Assembly (NCBI GenBank): GCA_900491605.1
Contig: UESW01003832.1
Location: forward strand, 442,567-506,566
Source: Calamus simplicifolius
Taxonomy: Eukaryota; Streptophyta; Magnoliopsida; Arecales; Arecaceae
Reading direction: 5' to 3'
DNA length: 64,000 nucleotides
Under the pieces are notes generated by a model. The model saw only the letters and a list, made by a program, of their open reading frames with translations. It was not told where the DNA came from and searched no databases. This document shows, piece by piece, positions 23,575-34,800 of the stretch; positions within the stretch are counted from its first letter, which is position 1, and every line of letters starts with the position of its first letter. Made by a program: the position numbers and the translations under genes.

Positions 23575-23575
23575 N
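23575..23575. other. ambiguous base at an element junction
   Basis: A single N falls exactly where LINE-like sequence ends and FAR1-like sequence starts. It may mark a contig join or a low-quality call. Confidence 0.8.
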
Positions 23576-23576
23576 G

Positions 23577-24735
23577 ATAATGGTCAGCTAAGGTCTATCT
23601 TCTGTATTCATCCAAGGTCAAGATTGGCATGCACATACTTTGGTGTTGTTCTAAGCTTGGACTGGCCATTCGTCGAAGTCAACCATCATGGACAGTCCAC
23701 ATTGTTTGGTTGCGCATTGTTGTCTGATGAGAGGACTGGAACATATAAATGGGTTTTTCATTCATGGCTGAATGCAAATGATGGTCAAGCATCTAATGTT
23801 ATAAAAACTGACTAAGATAAGGCAATCGAGGCTGCTGTTAGGAAGGTTTTTCCTAACACACGACATCAATTTTGTCTTTGGCATATATTGAAGAAGATAC
23901 ATGAAAAGATGGTCATATTTGCATAACAAATCCTAAATTTATGGTTGATTTTGATGAGGCGATATATGATTCACCAGTCATTCGAGAAAAAGTGAGCACA
24001 TCTCATAAAGAAATATGAAGAATGCAAGGCTATAGATTGGTTAAATGGTCTTTACGAATGTTGTGATAAATGGATCCCAGTTTACCTTAAGGATACATTC
24101 TTCACAGGTTTGTAGGTCATATGTTCAGTTTATATTAATGTTTTGCAGAACTCTAAGAAAATCTGTATACTTAATGCTTCTTTTTTTGACATTATTACAT
24201 ACATGGATGTCATCTTCACAAAGGAGCGAGGGTATCAATCACTTCTTTGATGGATTTATTAATTCAAAGACTACACTCAAGGAGTTCATAGACAAGTATG
24301 AAAATGCTTTGGAAAAAAGGTATGAGGTAGAAAATAAGGAAGATAATAGGACATTGCAAACGAATGCTTTCTAAAGACATCCTCACCTTTTGAGAGGCAA
24401 GTAGCAGGAAAGTATACAAGGCGCATGTTCAAAAAGTTTCAAAATGAGATCCTTGAAATGGCTGCATCAAATTCTAAATTAATCAAGGAAGCTAACAACT
24501 GTGATGTATATTATGTAAAGTCGTATGAAAGGATTGAAGTCAATGGAATCAGCAAGGAAATGATAAAAGATTATGTCATATCATACGATAAAGTTTTGGA
24601 TGATGTCCAATGCCAGTGTTGATCCTTTTAGTTCAAGGGTTACCTTTGTAGGCATGCCTTATTGGTTCTTCATCAAAGCGACGTATTTCGTTTACCAGAT
24701 AAGTACTTCTTGAAGAGATGGTACAAAGACATGAA
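23577..24735 (+). pseudogene. FAR1-related sequence (FRS) pseudogene, MULE-transposase derived
   Basis: Conserved FRS motifs appear in order. The transposase core has PFVEVNHHGQSTLFGCALLS, YKWVFHSWL and a TD*DKAIEAAVRKVFPNTRH segment in which TAA replaces the expected Gln codon (about 23813). Next come FCLWHILKK, QRSEGINHFFDGFINSKTTL, EFIDKYENALEKRYEVENK, and a SWIM-type zinc motif (CQC, then GYLCRHALLVLHQ) with a TGA inside it (24620-24622). FAR1/FRS proteins are transcription factors derived from Mutator-like transposases. The N-terminal FAR1 DNA-binding domain is absent and there are several frame breaks. Confidence 0.85.
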
Positions 24736-25719
24736 ATTCCAATTCAACGATTTCAACATAAATTTGAAGGTTATGATAAAAGTTCACAAAAATCACGATA
24801 CACAGTCATATGTTTTTTATTTTAAATGTCTTGTTATATGTTTTCTTTAAAATTATGTTATTGATTGTAGATATGCAATGGGCGCTTTGTAGGTGCACTT
24901 TGTGCGAAGGGCGCTTTGTAGGCGCACTTTGCACTTTGCATCGTCATGAGGAGCTTGGGGGGCTTTTAAATTTTTTCTTGATTATAAGGATCGACGATGG
25001 AGACTGATTGGATTAAGATAAGGGACTGGGATCAATTAACCGTTGATCATCGAATCAGGATCAAACTGATCATTGATCGATCGGATGAAGGGTCAAGATG
25101 CGGTGATCAAATTACGATCGCGATCCAACGGCTTACACCCATCGGCTGACCGGTCAACTATTGATCATTGGTGATAGGCGCCCATCCGAGATAAGGCATT
25201 GCTCCTCTGATCAGGCCGTTGTGATAAGATAAAGTTTCGATCTTGAAATGACATATCAAAGCCGTGCAACCACCTATCTGATAACGTGATTATTAGATCA
25301 CCGGATGAATTGATGTATCAAAGGCATTCTTTGATCAAATCCGGTCAATTAAATCAAATTCAAATTAAATCGTAGGGTTACTTCCAAAGGCATCTAAAAC
25401 CTATAAATAGGACCCAAGACACTTGCATTTTTATTCATTCCTGATTCAATCCAATCAATCCTAGTCTTTTTCTCTTTTAGGCATTTGCATACTCTCCTAA
25501 GGGTAGTATAGTAATAGTGCATTAAAAAAAGAGGCATTCTTAGTTTGATATTTTTGGTGAATTGTAATGCTGCTTTCACTAGAAGAAAACTGTTGTATTC
25601 TGAAGACAATCATCGTACTGACCGTAAGTATCATTGCGGGATGAAATTATCTTAAGGATATAGAGTATAATTCTAAACTCAGTCTTATCTATTAGGTAGC
25701 CACTATCTGCAACTAACAC
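24736..25719. other. spacer with a 29-bp duplication and an LTR-like TATA region
   Basis: GGGCGCTTTGTAGGTGCACT is repeated as GGGCGCTTTGTAGGCGCACT (about 24879-24935). The stretch 25000-25200 is rich in GATCA, TGATC and CGATC words. CCTATAAATAGGACCC at about 25398-25413, followed by T/C-rich sequence, looks like a core promoter of an LTR or gene, but no matching second LTR was found. Confidence 0.45.
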
Positions 25720-26900
25720 ATTATTATATAGAAAACTTGTATTCTTTCATATTTTGTCTAACCAAAATTTGTAATAACTTCAGCAAGCAATCCACCGTGA
25801 CAATATAAGGGAAAAGGTATGGGGAGTTGTTTGACAATATTAGGGAAAAGGTATGGGGAGTTGTTTACCTAGCTTCACCTCCGAGGGTATAGAACACGAG
25901 TTATAAAGAGTGAAAGTTGAAATAGAGGGTTAAAAAAAAAAATTTTGATCGGAGTGTGAACGTCCCATTTGCCAAATCGTAAATCCCTATTTATTCATTG
26001 TTGCGCAGCGGAAGACAACTAAAGCAAAAGCCCAGAGAATAGATGAATTTTTTTTGCAACCAGGAACCCTAGACCGCTTCCGAGGCATGCTTCTCCTCCA
26101 CCCCTTCACCCACGCCTGGATCCCTGTCTACCCTTCCAACTGCATCCGCGGCCTCTCCCTCTTCAAGGCTGTTCTCTCCGCGGATGACGAACCAGCTTCT
26201 ACGCCTGGGCGATCCCAGATGGACTGTCATCATTGACAACCATGGTACCTACTTCGATCTCGTCCACTACAACGGCCGCTTCTACGCCGCCGCCACCGAT
26301 CCCACCGTCGTGGTCTGCGACCTCGCTGGCTCCATCCTGAGAACTATCGCGTGTGCTTCCACCCATGGGCGCAAGGCATTCCCGAATTATCTGGTGGAAA
26401 TCAACGGAGCCCTTCTGTACGTCTCTCGGTTCCGGACCTCTACTCCAACAGACCGTGGGGATCCCGCGTGCATGACGGTCAGAATTGAAGTTTATAAGCT
26501 GAATAATGAGACGGGGACGTGGGCTGAGACCAGGGATTTGGGGAAGATGGCACTGTTTTTGAAGCTGTTCCCAAGAGGAATTTCCTGGTTGCAAGAAAAA
26601 TTTCATCTATTTTCTAGACTTTGACTACAGTTATCTTTCACAGCGCAACAATGATGAAATGGGGATGTAGGATTTGGCAAATGGGACGTTCCACACTTCG
26701 AGGGAGAAAGAAATCTTTAACCCTCTGTTTATTAAGCCTTCACTCTTTATAACTCCTGTTCTATACCCCGGAGGTGAAGCTAGGTAAACAACTCCCAATA
26801 CTTTTTCGCTTATATTGTCACGGTGGATTGCTTGCTGAAGTTATTGCAAATCTTGGTTAGACAAATATGAAAGAACACAAGTTTTCTATATGATAATAAA
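25720..26900. mobile_element. long-inverted-repeat element carrying an F-box/DUF295 fragment
   Basis: Left arm 25720-26066 and right arm 26582-26900 are inverted copies. Shared landmarks are ATATAGAAAACTTGT at the outer end, CTTCAGCAAGCAATCCACCG, GTCCCATTTGCCAAATC and TTGCAACCAGGAA at the inner end. About 515 bp of coding-like DNA lies between. Long arms around a host gene fragment resemble a Pack-MULE or foldback transposon. I could not find a clean 9-bp target duplication, so the class is not settled. The left arm holds an extra local duplication of GGGAAAAGGTATGGGGAGTT. Confidence 0.75.
26067..26581 (+). pseudogene. F-box/DUF295-type gene fragment inside the inverted-repeat element
   Basis: Two frames share the homology. 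First is PFTHAWIPVYPSNCIRGLSL, then after a frame change LLRLGDPRWTVIIDNHGTYF, DLVHYNGRFYAAATDPTVVV, NYLVEINGALLYVSRF and IEVYKLNNETGTWAETRDLG. The DUF295 domain, found in plant F-box proteins of SCF ubiquitin ligases, ends in just such a YKLDE..GTW.EV.DLG stretch. The N-terminal F-box is not present. The fragment is GC-rich compared with its arms, fitting capture of host coding sequence. Confidence 0.7.
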
Positions 26901-27673
26901 GTTTTAACATCTCTCCTAAAGCATGCTATACCATCCATGGTTTGTTCAGCTAAATCATATATTTCTTGTTGTTGAATTCTGCTGCTTATTTTTCATCCCA
27001 CTACAAATGCTTTTAGACATTTTGCTTTAGGGGAAAAATGGAGTTAATATTACAAGCATGATTGCTTTACTTTTATTGACATAGTTGGATGGTCATGTTC
27101 CAGATGTAACATTGGAGATAGCAATTTTGAGTTGTATTAGATTTGATAGATTGGATTAACTATTGTAGTCACTTGATTTTGAATTTTGTTTGTTTCTCTA
27201 TATAGCATTTATGGAGTTAATAACACTGCAAATCCAGTTGAGTGGTTAGGGTCTAATTTGGTCATTCCAGTAGTTTTATGCTTCACGGCTTCATGTAGCT
27301 GCTAGTGTTGTTTATAACAAAGTCTTCATATTTCCATTTTCCAATCAAACATCTCTTCCATGGAGGATGGATACTGAAGTATCTGGATGCTGAATTAAAA
27401 TGCTCTTGCAATCATTTGTCTACGGTTTCTCAAAATTTTGGAGAAATGAGCAACTAACTAGTGTTTTGTGAAAAGAGAAGAAGTTAAGAAAATCTATTTA
27501 AGATTTATATGATACTAGGACTAAACAATTTTACATTTGAAGTCAAAATTGCACGTGTAGATGTATGAAGGGGACAAATGCTCCAAGATTTCTCCTAGGA
27601 TTTTTCTCTTGGCCAAGCAAGGCCATTTAGTTAGTACTAAGGACCTAGGCCATTAATATACCTTTAGCATTGG
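26901..27673. other. AT-rich spacer
   Basis: Nothing gene-like was seen. Its last five bases (ATTGG, 27669-27673) are the target duplication of the next element. Confidence 0.6.
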
Positions 27674-28382
27674 TGATGTGCTAGGGTGGTAGGAAAAATA
27701 AATCACAATAAATAAAGAAGAACCGCTTGTTGGATAAGATGGCTCGCCACAAACAAGGGTGCTAGGTTGATTCGCCACACTCTTAGAAAAGAAGAGAGAA
27801 GAGTGATAAGAATCAAATCAGTTCACCACCAAACAAATATGAAATTTGCTTAGATAAGAACGAGGGTAGAGAAATGCCAAAGCACTCTGTGATAATTCAA
27901 AAGTTATCTCCTCTTTTTTTTCACCGATTAAATCTTTTATAGCTTGGAACATCCCTCCAAGAATAGGAAAAGCCAAAAGACACGAATAACTTCACTTTAT
28001 GCTAAAAACTCTCCCACATTAAAATAACCATAAGTTACGAGATAACAATAACTGCCGTGAAAAGGCTCAAACAGCAATTAATGCAAAACTTATTACATAT
28101 AGAGTAAGGGAAAAGACTAAAAGGACTTGTTTTAGGTTTTAACAGCTCCTTAAACGCCCAAAACCACCAAGAAACCCAAATTATGCTCCAAACTTCAATT
28201 GAAGGCAATTAAACACCTGCAGCCCATTCCCCTTCAGATTGCAAGTTTCAAAGTTCAAAGAGGCTTCGATTGCTCCAATTCTACATAATAAGGTCCTTTG
28301 GAGGTTTTTGGCCCTAGCCCTTGTAATTGGTCCATCCGGAACCATTTGCATGCCAAATTCATGGCTTCCATGATGCACATCA
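27674..28382 (-). repeat. 3' LTR of the 27.7-31.9 kb gypsy element
   Basis: A 709-bp copy. A TATA-like CTATAAAAGA (minus strand) is at about 27934-27943. The pol frame runs into this LTR and stops at 28181. Confidence 0.95.
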
Positions 28383-29598
28383 TCACCCTCGGGCTGAGAA
28401 TGATTTGTCCTCAAATCAGGACCTTCGAGATCTTCCAAATAAGGAGATAAGTCCTTCACATTGAACATTGCCGAAATGTTGTAGTCTCCTGGAAGATCAA
28501 CTTCGTAAGCATTATCATTTACCTTCTCTGTGATTCGGAAAGGCCCATCAACTCTTGGCATCAACTTGGACTTTCGTTTACTAGGAAATCTACCCTTGCT
28601 AAGATGTACCCAAACAAGGTCACCAACTTCAAACTTGATCAATTTTCGCCCTTTGTTAGCTTGCTTGGCATACTTAGCCGTTTTTTCCTCAATGTGAGTA
28701 CGAACTTGTTCATGAAGTTTCTCATCAATTCTGCCTTCTTAATCCCATCCATAGAAGTCCGCTCATCAATTGGAATAGGAACAAGATCAATAGGAACACT
28801 TGGATTGAAGCCATACACTACCTCAAATAACCCAATAAACTTTCTTAAAACATGATTCATAAGTCTCATAAATGTGCTAGGTGCATTAGAGAGCCCAAAG
28901 GGCATCACCATCCATTCATACAAACCATGCTTAGTTTTAAATGCTGTTTTCCACTCATCACCTTCCCTCATTCTAATTTGGTGATATCCACTCATCAAAT
29001 CCACTTTAGAAAATAAAACAGCACCATGCAACTCATCAAGCATATCATCAAGTCTCGGAATAGGGAAGCGATACATTCGCATGCTACCATCCTTCTTTGG
29101 AACAAGCAGTGTAGGCACGGAACAAGGACTTAATGACTCACGCACATAGCCCTTCTCTAATAGCTCACCAACCTGCCTTTGAATCTCTTTTGCCTCATCT
29201 GGATTGCATCTATATGCTGGTCTATTAGGAAGAGAAGCTCCGGGCACCAAGTCAATTTGATGCTCTATCCCTCGAATAGCAGGTGGCAACCCCTTTGGAA
29301 GTTCATCCGGAAACACATCCTTAAACTCTTCAAGCAACTCCACAATCTATTTGGGCAACTTCAAATCTCCCACTTGCAGCAAAGGTTTCCCCCAAGCCAT
29401 GAAAACAAATCCCAATGAAGCTAGTGCTTGCTCAATGTCCCCCTTTTTAGCTAACATCATCCCCTTTCCCTGTTCCACCTCCCTTCTTTGGCCCCGCAAC
29501 TGATCTTCCCTAATTTGATGAGAGCTTAATGGCAACAAGTTCACCTTCTTCTCCTTGATCATAAAGGAGTAAGTATTTCGTCGCCCATCATAAGTCAC
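28181..29598 (-). pseudogene. protease end, truncated reverse transcriptase fused to integrase C-terminus
   Basis: On the minus strand, the protease tail (VTYDGRRNTYSFMIKEKKVN) leads into EFKDVFPDELPKGLPP, VPKKDGSMRMYRFPIPRLDD, GYHQIRM and MPFGLSNAPSTFMRLMNHVL. At RKFIGLFEVVYGFNPSVP (about 28836) the reading jumps to integrase C-terminal sequence. It then continues, after a frame change near 28640, with KFEVGDLVWVHLSKGRFPSK, RVDGPFRITEKVNDNAYEVD and GPITRARAKNL. The YxDD catalytic box, RNase H and the integrase core are deleted, so the element depends on other copies. Confidence 0.9.
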
Positions 29599-30593
29599 AT
29601 TATTATCAAATTGCCAAGGACGCCCAAAAGCACATGACTAGCTGACATTGGCACCACATCACATAAGACTTCGTCACGATAGGTTTTAATAGAGAAAGGC
29701 ACTAGAACTTGTTTTGTAACCTGAATTTCCCCATTCTCATTAAGCCAACATAATTTGTAGGGTTTAGGATGTGGAAGAGTAGACAATCCCATCTTCTCTA
29801 CCAAGGTCATGGATGCCACATTGGTACAACTCCCATTGTCAATGATCATACCACATACCTTATCCCGGATTTGACACTTCGTATGGAAGATGTTCTCACG
29901 CTGCTCATCCCCAACTTCAATTTGTGCATTCAAGACCCTTTGGACAACCAGCAAGTCTCCTTCCACAGGTTCAAAATCCTCTCCTTGATCAGCCTCTTCT
30001 AGGTCATCTTTCTCCTCCTCATCCTCACTAACAACCTCCTCATGCTTCCCATGTAGAATCATCACCCTTTTATTTGGACATTCGGAAGCAATATGGCCAT
30101 GCCCCAAACACTTGAAGCATTTGATATCCCAAGACCTCTTAGGGAGTTGAGGTTCGGAAGCCTTCCCTTTACCCTTCCAAGAATCTGAAGTAGTGACCCC
30201 TTGGCTAGTCTCCACTTTCCCTTCTTGATTAGGTGTCCTCCATGTTCGTGAGGGCGTAGAAACAACCTTTGTGGTACTTGGTGTAGCTGCCCCCACACGG
30301 ATGCCTCCTCTCCTTTGTTGTCGTTCTACCTTGATGGCAAGCTTAATCACATCATCAAGGAAGGAAAAAGGTTGTAACTCCACAATATTAGCTATATCCC
30401 TCTTCAATCCTCCAAGGAATCTAGCTATGGTCTGTTCTTGAGGTTCATTCAAATCACAACGTATCATCAAAAGTTCAAACTCTTTCACATACTCTTCTAC
30501 ACTCAAGGAGTTTTGTCGTAGGGTTTGAAGTTTGATGTAAAGTTCTTGCTTGTAGTAATCTAGAACAAACCTCCTTTTCATTAATCTTTTCAT
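29595..30593 (-). pseudogene. Gag C-terminal half with zinc knuckle, and protease start
   Basis: The Gag core LLMIRCDLNEPQEQTIARFL is followed by a CCHC zinc knuckle (CFKCLGHGHIASEC, about 30080-30125). After an acidic linker comes protease with IIDNGSCTNVASMTLVEKMG and PYKLCWLNENGEIQVTKQVL. A frame change near 29620 separates this from the rest of pol. Confidence 0.88.
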
Positions 30594-30618
30594 AGCCAGC
30601 CAAGTGGTAACTTCCTCC

Positions 30619-31122
30619 TCACCATCCCTTCTGCGTTGAGCCTTTAGATTGTCCCCATAATAAGGCCTTTAGATTGTCCCACCATAATAAGGCATAATCT
30701 GTAAATTTAAGTGCTGATGCTCTACACTTTCGGGCTTCAGGGTATTCATGCCAATCAAAGACCTTTTCAACCTTTTGAACCCACTCCAAATATTCTTCAG
30801 GTGAGCTAGTACCTCTAAATGATGGGATGCTAAGCTTGATTCCACTGTTAGAGTTTTCATGATGTCTCTTAGGTCTGCCCCTTTCCTCAGCTTCTTCATC
30901 TTCCAATTGGTCTCCTTCAATTGCTTCCATTTCATGCCGAGGTGCTCTACGGATCTGCCCTTGTTGGGGATGAAAGTTGTTACCTTGCATCATTTGAATA
31001 AGGGTGGCTAGTTGATCTCGAAGGCTGGTCACTTCTCCTCGAAGCTCCTCTTGAGCTCGCTGCAAACCCATAATTCGAGCTTGCTCCATTGAAAGACCTC
31101 GAGGAATTCCTTCATCCGCCAT
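30619..31122 (-). pseudogene. Gag N-terminal half, disrupted by a small tandem duplication
   Basis: It starts MADEGIPRGLSMEQARIMGL just inside the primer site. Gag-domain sequence includes FRGTSSPEEYLEWVQKVEKV and RASALKFTDYALLWWDNLKA. A 25/27-bp tandem duplication (GCCTTTAGATTGTCC at about 30639 and 30664) repeats the WWDNLKA region and shifts the frame, separating it from the following Gag half. Confidence 0.88.
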
Positions 31123-31134
31123 GGTTGAAACCGT

Positions 31135-31146
31135 GCTCTGATACCA
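31135..31146 (-). other. tRNA-iMet primer-binding site
   Basis: Minus-strand TGGTATCAGAGC is three bases inside the 5' LTR. Confidence 0.95.
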
Positions 31147-31149
31147 AGA

Positions 31150-31864
31150 TGATGTGCTAGGGTGGTAGGAAAAATAATCACAATAAATAAAGAAGAACTA
31201 ACAGCCGCTTGTTGGATAAGATGGCTCGCCACAAACAAGGGTGCTAGGTTGATTCGCCACACTCTTAGAAAAGAAGAGAGAAGAGTGATAAGAATCAAAT
31301 CAGTTCACCACCAAACAAATATGAAATTTGCTTAGATAAGAACAAGGGTAGAGAAATGCCAAAGCACTCTGTGATAATTCAAAAGTTATCTCCTCTTTTT
31401 TTTCACCGATTACATCTTTTATAGCTTGGAACATCCCTCCAAGAATAGGAAAAGCCAAAAGACACGAATAACTTCACTTTATGCTAATAACTCTCCCACA
31501 TTAAAATAGTCATAAGTTACGAAATAACAATAACTGCTGGTGAAAAGGCTCAAACAGCAATTAATGCAAAACTTATTAGATATAGAGTAAGGGAAAAGAC
31601 TAAAAGGACTTGTTTTAGGTTTTAACATCTCCTTAAACACCTGAAACCACCAAGAAACCCAAATTATGCTCCAAACTCCAATTGAAGGCAATTAAACACC
31701 TGCAGCCCATTCCCCTTCAGATTGCAAGTTTCAAAGTTCAAAGAGGCTTTGATTGCTCCAATTCTACATAAAGGTCCTTTGGAGGTTTTTGGCCCTAGCC
31801 CTTGTAATTGGTCCATCCGGAACCATTTTGCATGCCAAATTCATGGCTTCCATGATGCACATCA
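31150..31864 (-). repeat. 5' LTR of the 27.7-31.9 kb gypsy element
   Basis: A 715-bp copy, nearly identical to the LTR at 27674-28382, followed by target duplication ATTGG. Confidence 0.95.
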
Positions 31865-31869
31865 ATTGG

Positions 31870-34800
31870 TTACTAAATCTTAATATGATTGAGGTTTTTG
31901 TTTGTGTAGGAAAGGAAATCTTCTTCCTTTATAGCAACATGGTACCGTCTTGATGCCCATTCACTAAAAGCATGGGATGTCATATCAATGCGTACTATCA
32001 CATACTAAGCATATCATACCATATCGGTATTGAATCAAGACTCGGTATTAGTGCATACTGAGTCTCGGTATGCTGAACTGACCCTTGCATCAGGTACCGA
32101 CATTATACTAATGTTTGGTACCAAGATGGTGAATCTTGATGAAAAGTATTAAACTTTATGGATTAAGGGAAAAAAATCTTTTGAGATGCATGGAGTACTT
32201 TTGTTGTCAATCATAATCCTAGATGAATAAGGTGGAGGAGGAAGTTAGGTTGACAAGCAAGCACAAAAATTATGGAAAGCTGTGCAGTGGGTCAAAACAT
32301 GATATTCATAAATGTTATCCGTTGTCTTTCTACAAACAAAGATCTTTACTCTAATGATGGATGAGGACGGTAAGACCTCAAATGCCACAATCAAAGGTCT
32401 GGAAGAATATATGAAAAAGTTTAAAAGGACATCAAGGATAGCACTCATAGGATTTTTGGCAATCATAAGGCTGGCCCTAAATAGTTAGGGCTTGATGGTT
32501 ATTGTATTAATATGGTGTCTCGTGGGTTTTGTTTTCTACAATTATTTTTTCAAACTAATGTTCGCTTCTTTTCTTCTCTAAAACCCTCATATTATGGCAT
32601 CAATATGCCTCAATTTGCACTTTTTCCTATTGGAAACACCGAAGACAACCATGATCCTTAAGCTTTGGCGCACTGCATCATCTTTTGGCATTCTTTTGAT
32701 TTCCTCTTACTTTTCTTGAGCTTGTTTTCTCAGTTGTTTGTATTGATCCTGGACTGTTTAAGCCTAATGCTGCCCATATGACTTTCGAAGATTTAAATGT
32801 ACAATAATCCTTGAAGATAACATAAATTTTATTGATTATATAAAAATAATTTCAACTCTAAACTCTAGTAGGTGGTGTCTTTAACTAGGGTTTGCATCTT
32901 GTTTTGTCAACCAAGATAAAATGCTTGAAAAATCTTTCATGTTGATTTTCCATCTTGAAGGACATAATCATCTGTCCAATTCCCACTACGCAGAGATGAT
33001 TAGTCATTGGCATTTTCCGTTGAAGATATCTAACAACACATGCTAAGAATATACTTTAAAAACATTAAAAAATTCTTCACTTCATTGTAAATACCTTTCT
33101 AATATAGTTTGTGTTTGCATATCGATCCTTATGATATTTGCATACATCTCTTTAGAATGCAGTTTGTGCATATACCACCTTTAAAAGAAAAAAAATGCTT
33201 CTCAATTTTTATTATAATTGTGGATATTTCTTTACAAAGTTTTGAACCCAAGCCTGAGTTTTCCTTAGCATAAAGAGTTGAAGTGGTTGAGGGGAACTAT
33301 AATATGAACTATGCTCACTTTCATTTTTGCCTAGAGATTTGTATCTTGAGGCGATTCAAAGTCCTAGTTTCATTATCTTAGAGAGGGTTGCAAGGCGCTG
33401 AAAGCTTACTGTGCTTCTTTCTAATGGTAAATGGAATGGGAACTAAAACTAAACATTTCTAATAGGAAGATGAATGAAGGGATTTTTTATTACCTAATTA
33501 TGTTGATGATATGTCATTTGGGTTCTTGAGCTAAATCAATCACCAATACCATGCATTTTATGCTAGTAGTTTAATAGCATGGTGTAATGGTTTGTCATCT
33601 TCTATGATCATGCCAATCCATGTCACCCAATATTAATTCTTGATGGCAATTTTGGTAAGATCTGGATCGAGTTGTAAACCGTAGAGTGGGTTGGATAAGA
33701 TTAAATCATGGATTGTCAGTTTTTTTTTTCTTTTTTAAAGTTAAAATGTTTGAGAAATGTAAAAATTAAAAAATTAAATATGAATTAAATGGGATAGATG
33801 AATAAAGAATAAAAAGCTATTAATATAAGAAGCAAGGTTTTTAATGTTGTGAGATGAGGCCATCTTGGCTTTTTTATGGAATGGGACGTGCTGCCGTCCC
33901 ACCTTGTCCTAGCACTTGCAAGATGCGTCAATTGAGATGCTAGGATATGGGATTTAAATGCATGATAAGAAGTCTAGTCTCCCTTAACATAAACTTATAT
34001 CGAGTATGTCTAGCAACACAAGCATTGTGTATGGTTATTCATGATATTCATATATTACCTATCAATTCAATTATTACTTCACTTTGAATGTCTTAGACAA
34101 GAAACAAGAATAAGATTTTAATGTATGGTTGAGAATTAAAAAATTTGCCCCTTTTTTTTGACTCCATAAACTCCAACAACAAGCTTGTCAATTTTACTAT
34201 TCAAGTCTCGTTATTAATAAGTAATTTAAAAGTCATATAATAAAATAAATTATGGAAAATGAAGTATGTCTGATTAGTATCTAAATATCATAGTCAAGTT
34301 GGATCTTATAGTCTAAAGGACTGCACCATCCATAATGCAGATCTAAATCCTATCTTTGTAATAGTCCTGATCCAAAGATATCGTTTCAGGCCATTTTGAC
34401 TTGGATTGTAGATCCAGATAGTGAACCATAAGATTTTAGCAACAATTTGTGCTAGCGTGTGACAATTTGACCTACTCTAGTATGGACTAATATGGGTTGA
34501 CATGTGCTCATTTAAGAGTTAAGAATCATTTTTTTCTAGCTATTTTTCACTTTTTAGCAATATTCATGATTTGAATCAAATTTGTAAATATATCCATCAT
34601 TTGTTAAAGTGTGTTTAGGACATTTAAAAAAAAAATAGTAGGGTTGGGCAATGGGGCAGGGTTTGGCCAAATCTTTTCTTGACTTACCCTTCGCTATTCC
34701 TACCACAAGTCTTGTCACATGCTTAGGACCAATAAGTGTACAATATCCTGCACTTCAATCCATAAACTCAAGCATAAATACACTATTCATTAGAAATTCT

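Larger units (their letters stand above)
21402..23575 (-). mobile_element. 5'-truncated LINE (non-LTR retrotransposon)
   Basis: An 18-base T run (21402-21419) is the poly(A) tail in minus-strand orientation. Going upstream on the minus strand there is an RNase H-like domain (SFVIRDADGMMLAARGFSLL, PLAELYAAWA, then QINHVYREANIVANW; 21435-21889) and a zinc-binding reverse-transcriptase tail (CPLYGIEAKTIDHAIFYC). Next comes the segment before it (SSYLLSNTAIPLACLRKIKR, about 23420-23460). Reverse transcriptase proper and endonuclease are missing. Frames are broken in several places. The right end coincides with the ambiguous base at 23575, so the true 5' boundary is unknown. Confidence 0.85.
27674..31864 (-). 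mobile_element. two-LTR Ty3/gypsy (chromovirus-like) element with internal deletion
   Basis: Direct LTRs at 27674-28382 and 31150-31864 both start TGATGTGCTAGGG and end GATGCACATCA on the plus strand. They are flanked by the 5-bp duplication ATTGG (27669-27673 and 31865-31869). The tRNA-iMet primer site is at 31135-31146. Minus-strand order is gag, protease, part of reverse transcriptase, then directly the end of integrase. The LTRs are nearly identical, so insertion is recent. No chromodomain was seen, so the clade within the chromovirus-like gypsy elements is not assigned. Confidence 0.95.

Noticed and set aside
24860..25740. Solo LTR around the TATA box at 25400
   Set aside because: No TG...CA borders with a matching target duplication or second copy could be found in the window.
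26199..26606. Minus-strand open frame opposite the F-box/DUF295 fragment
   Set aside because: It is the shadow of the GC-rich plus-strand coding sequence, and the plus-strand reading has the recognisable motifs.
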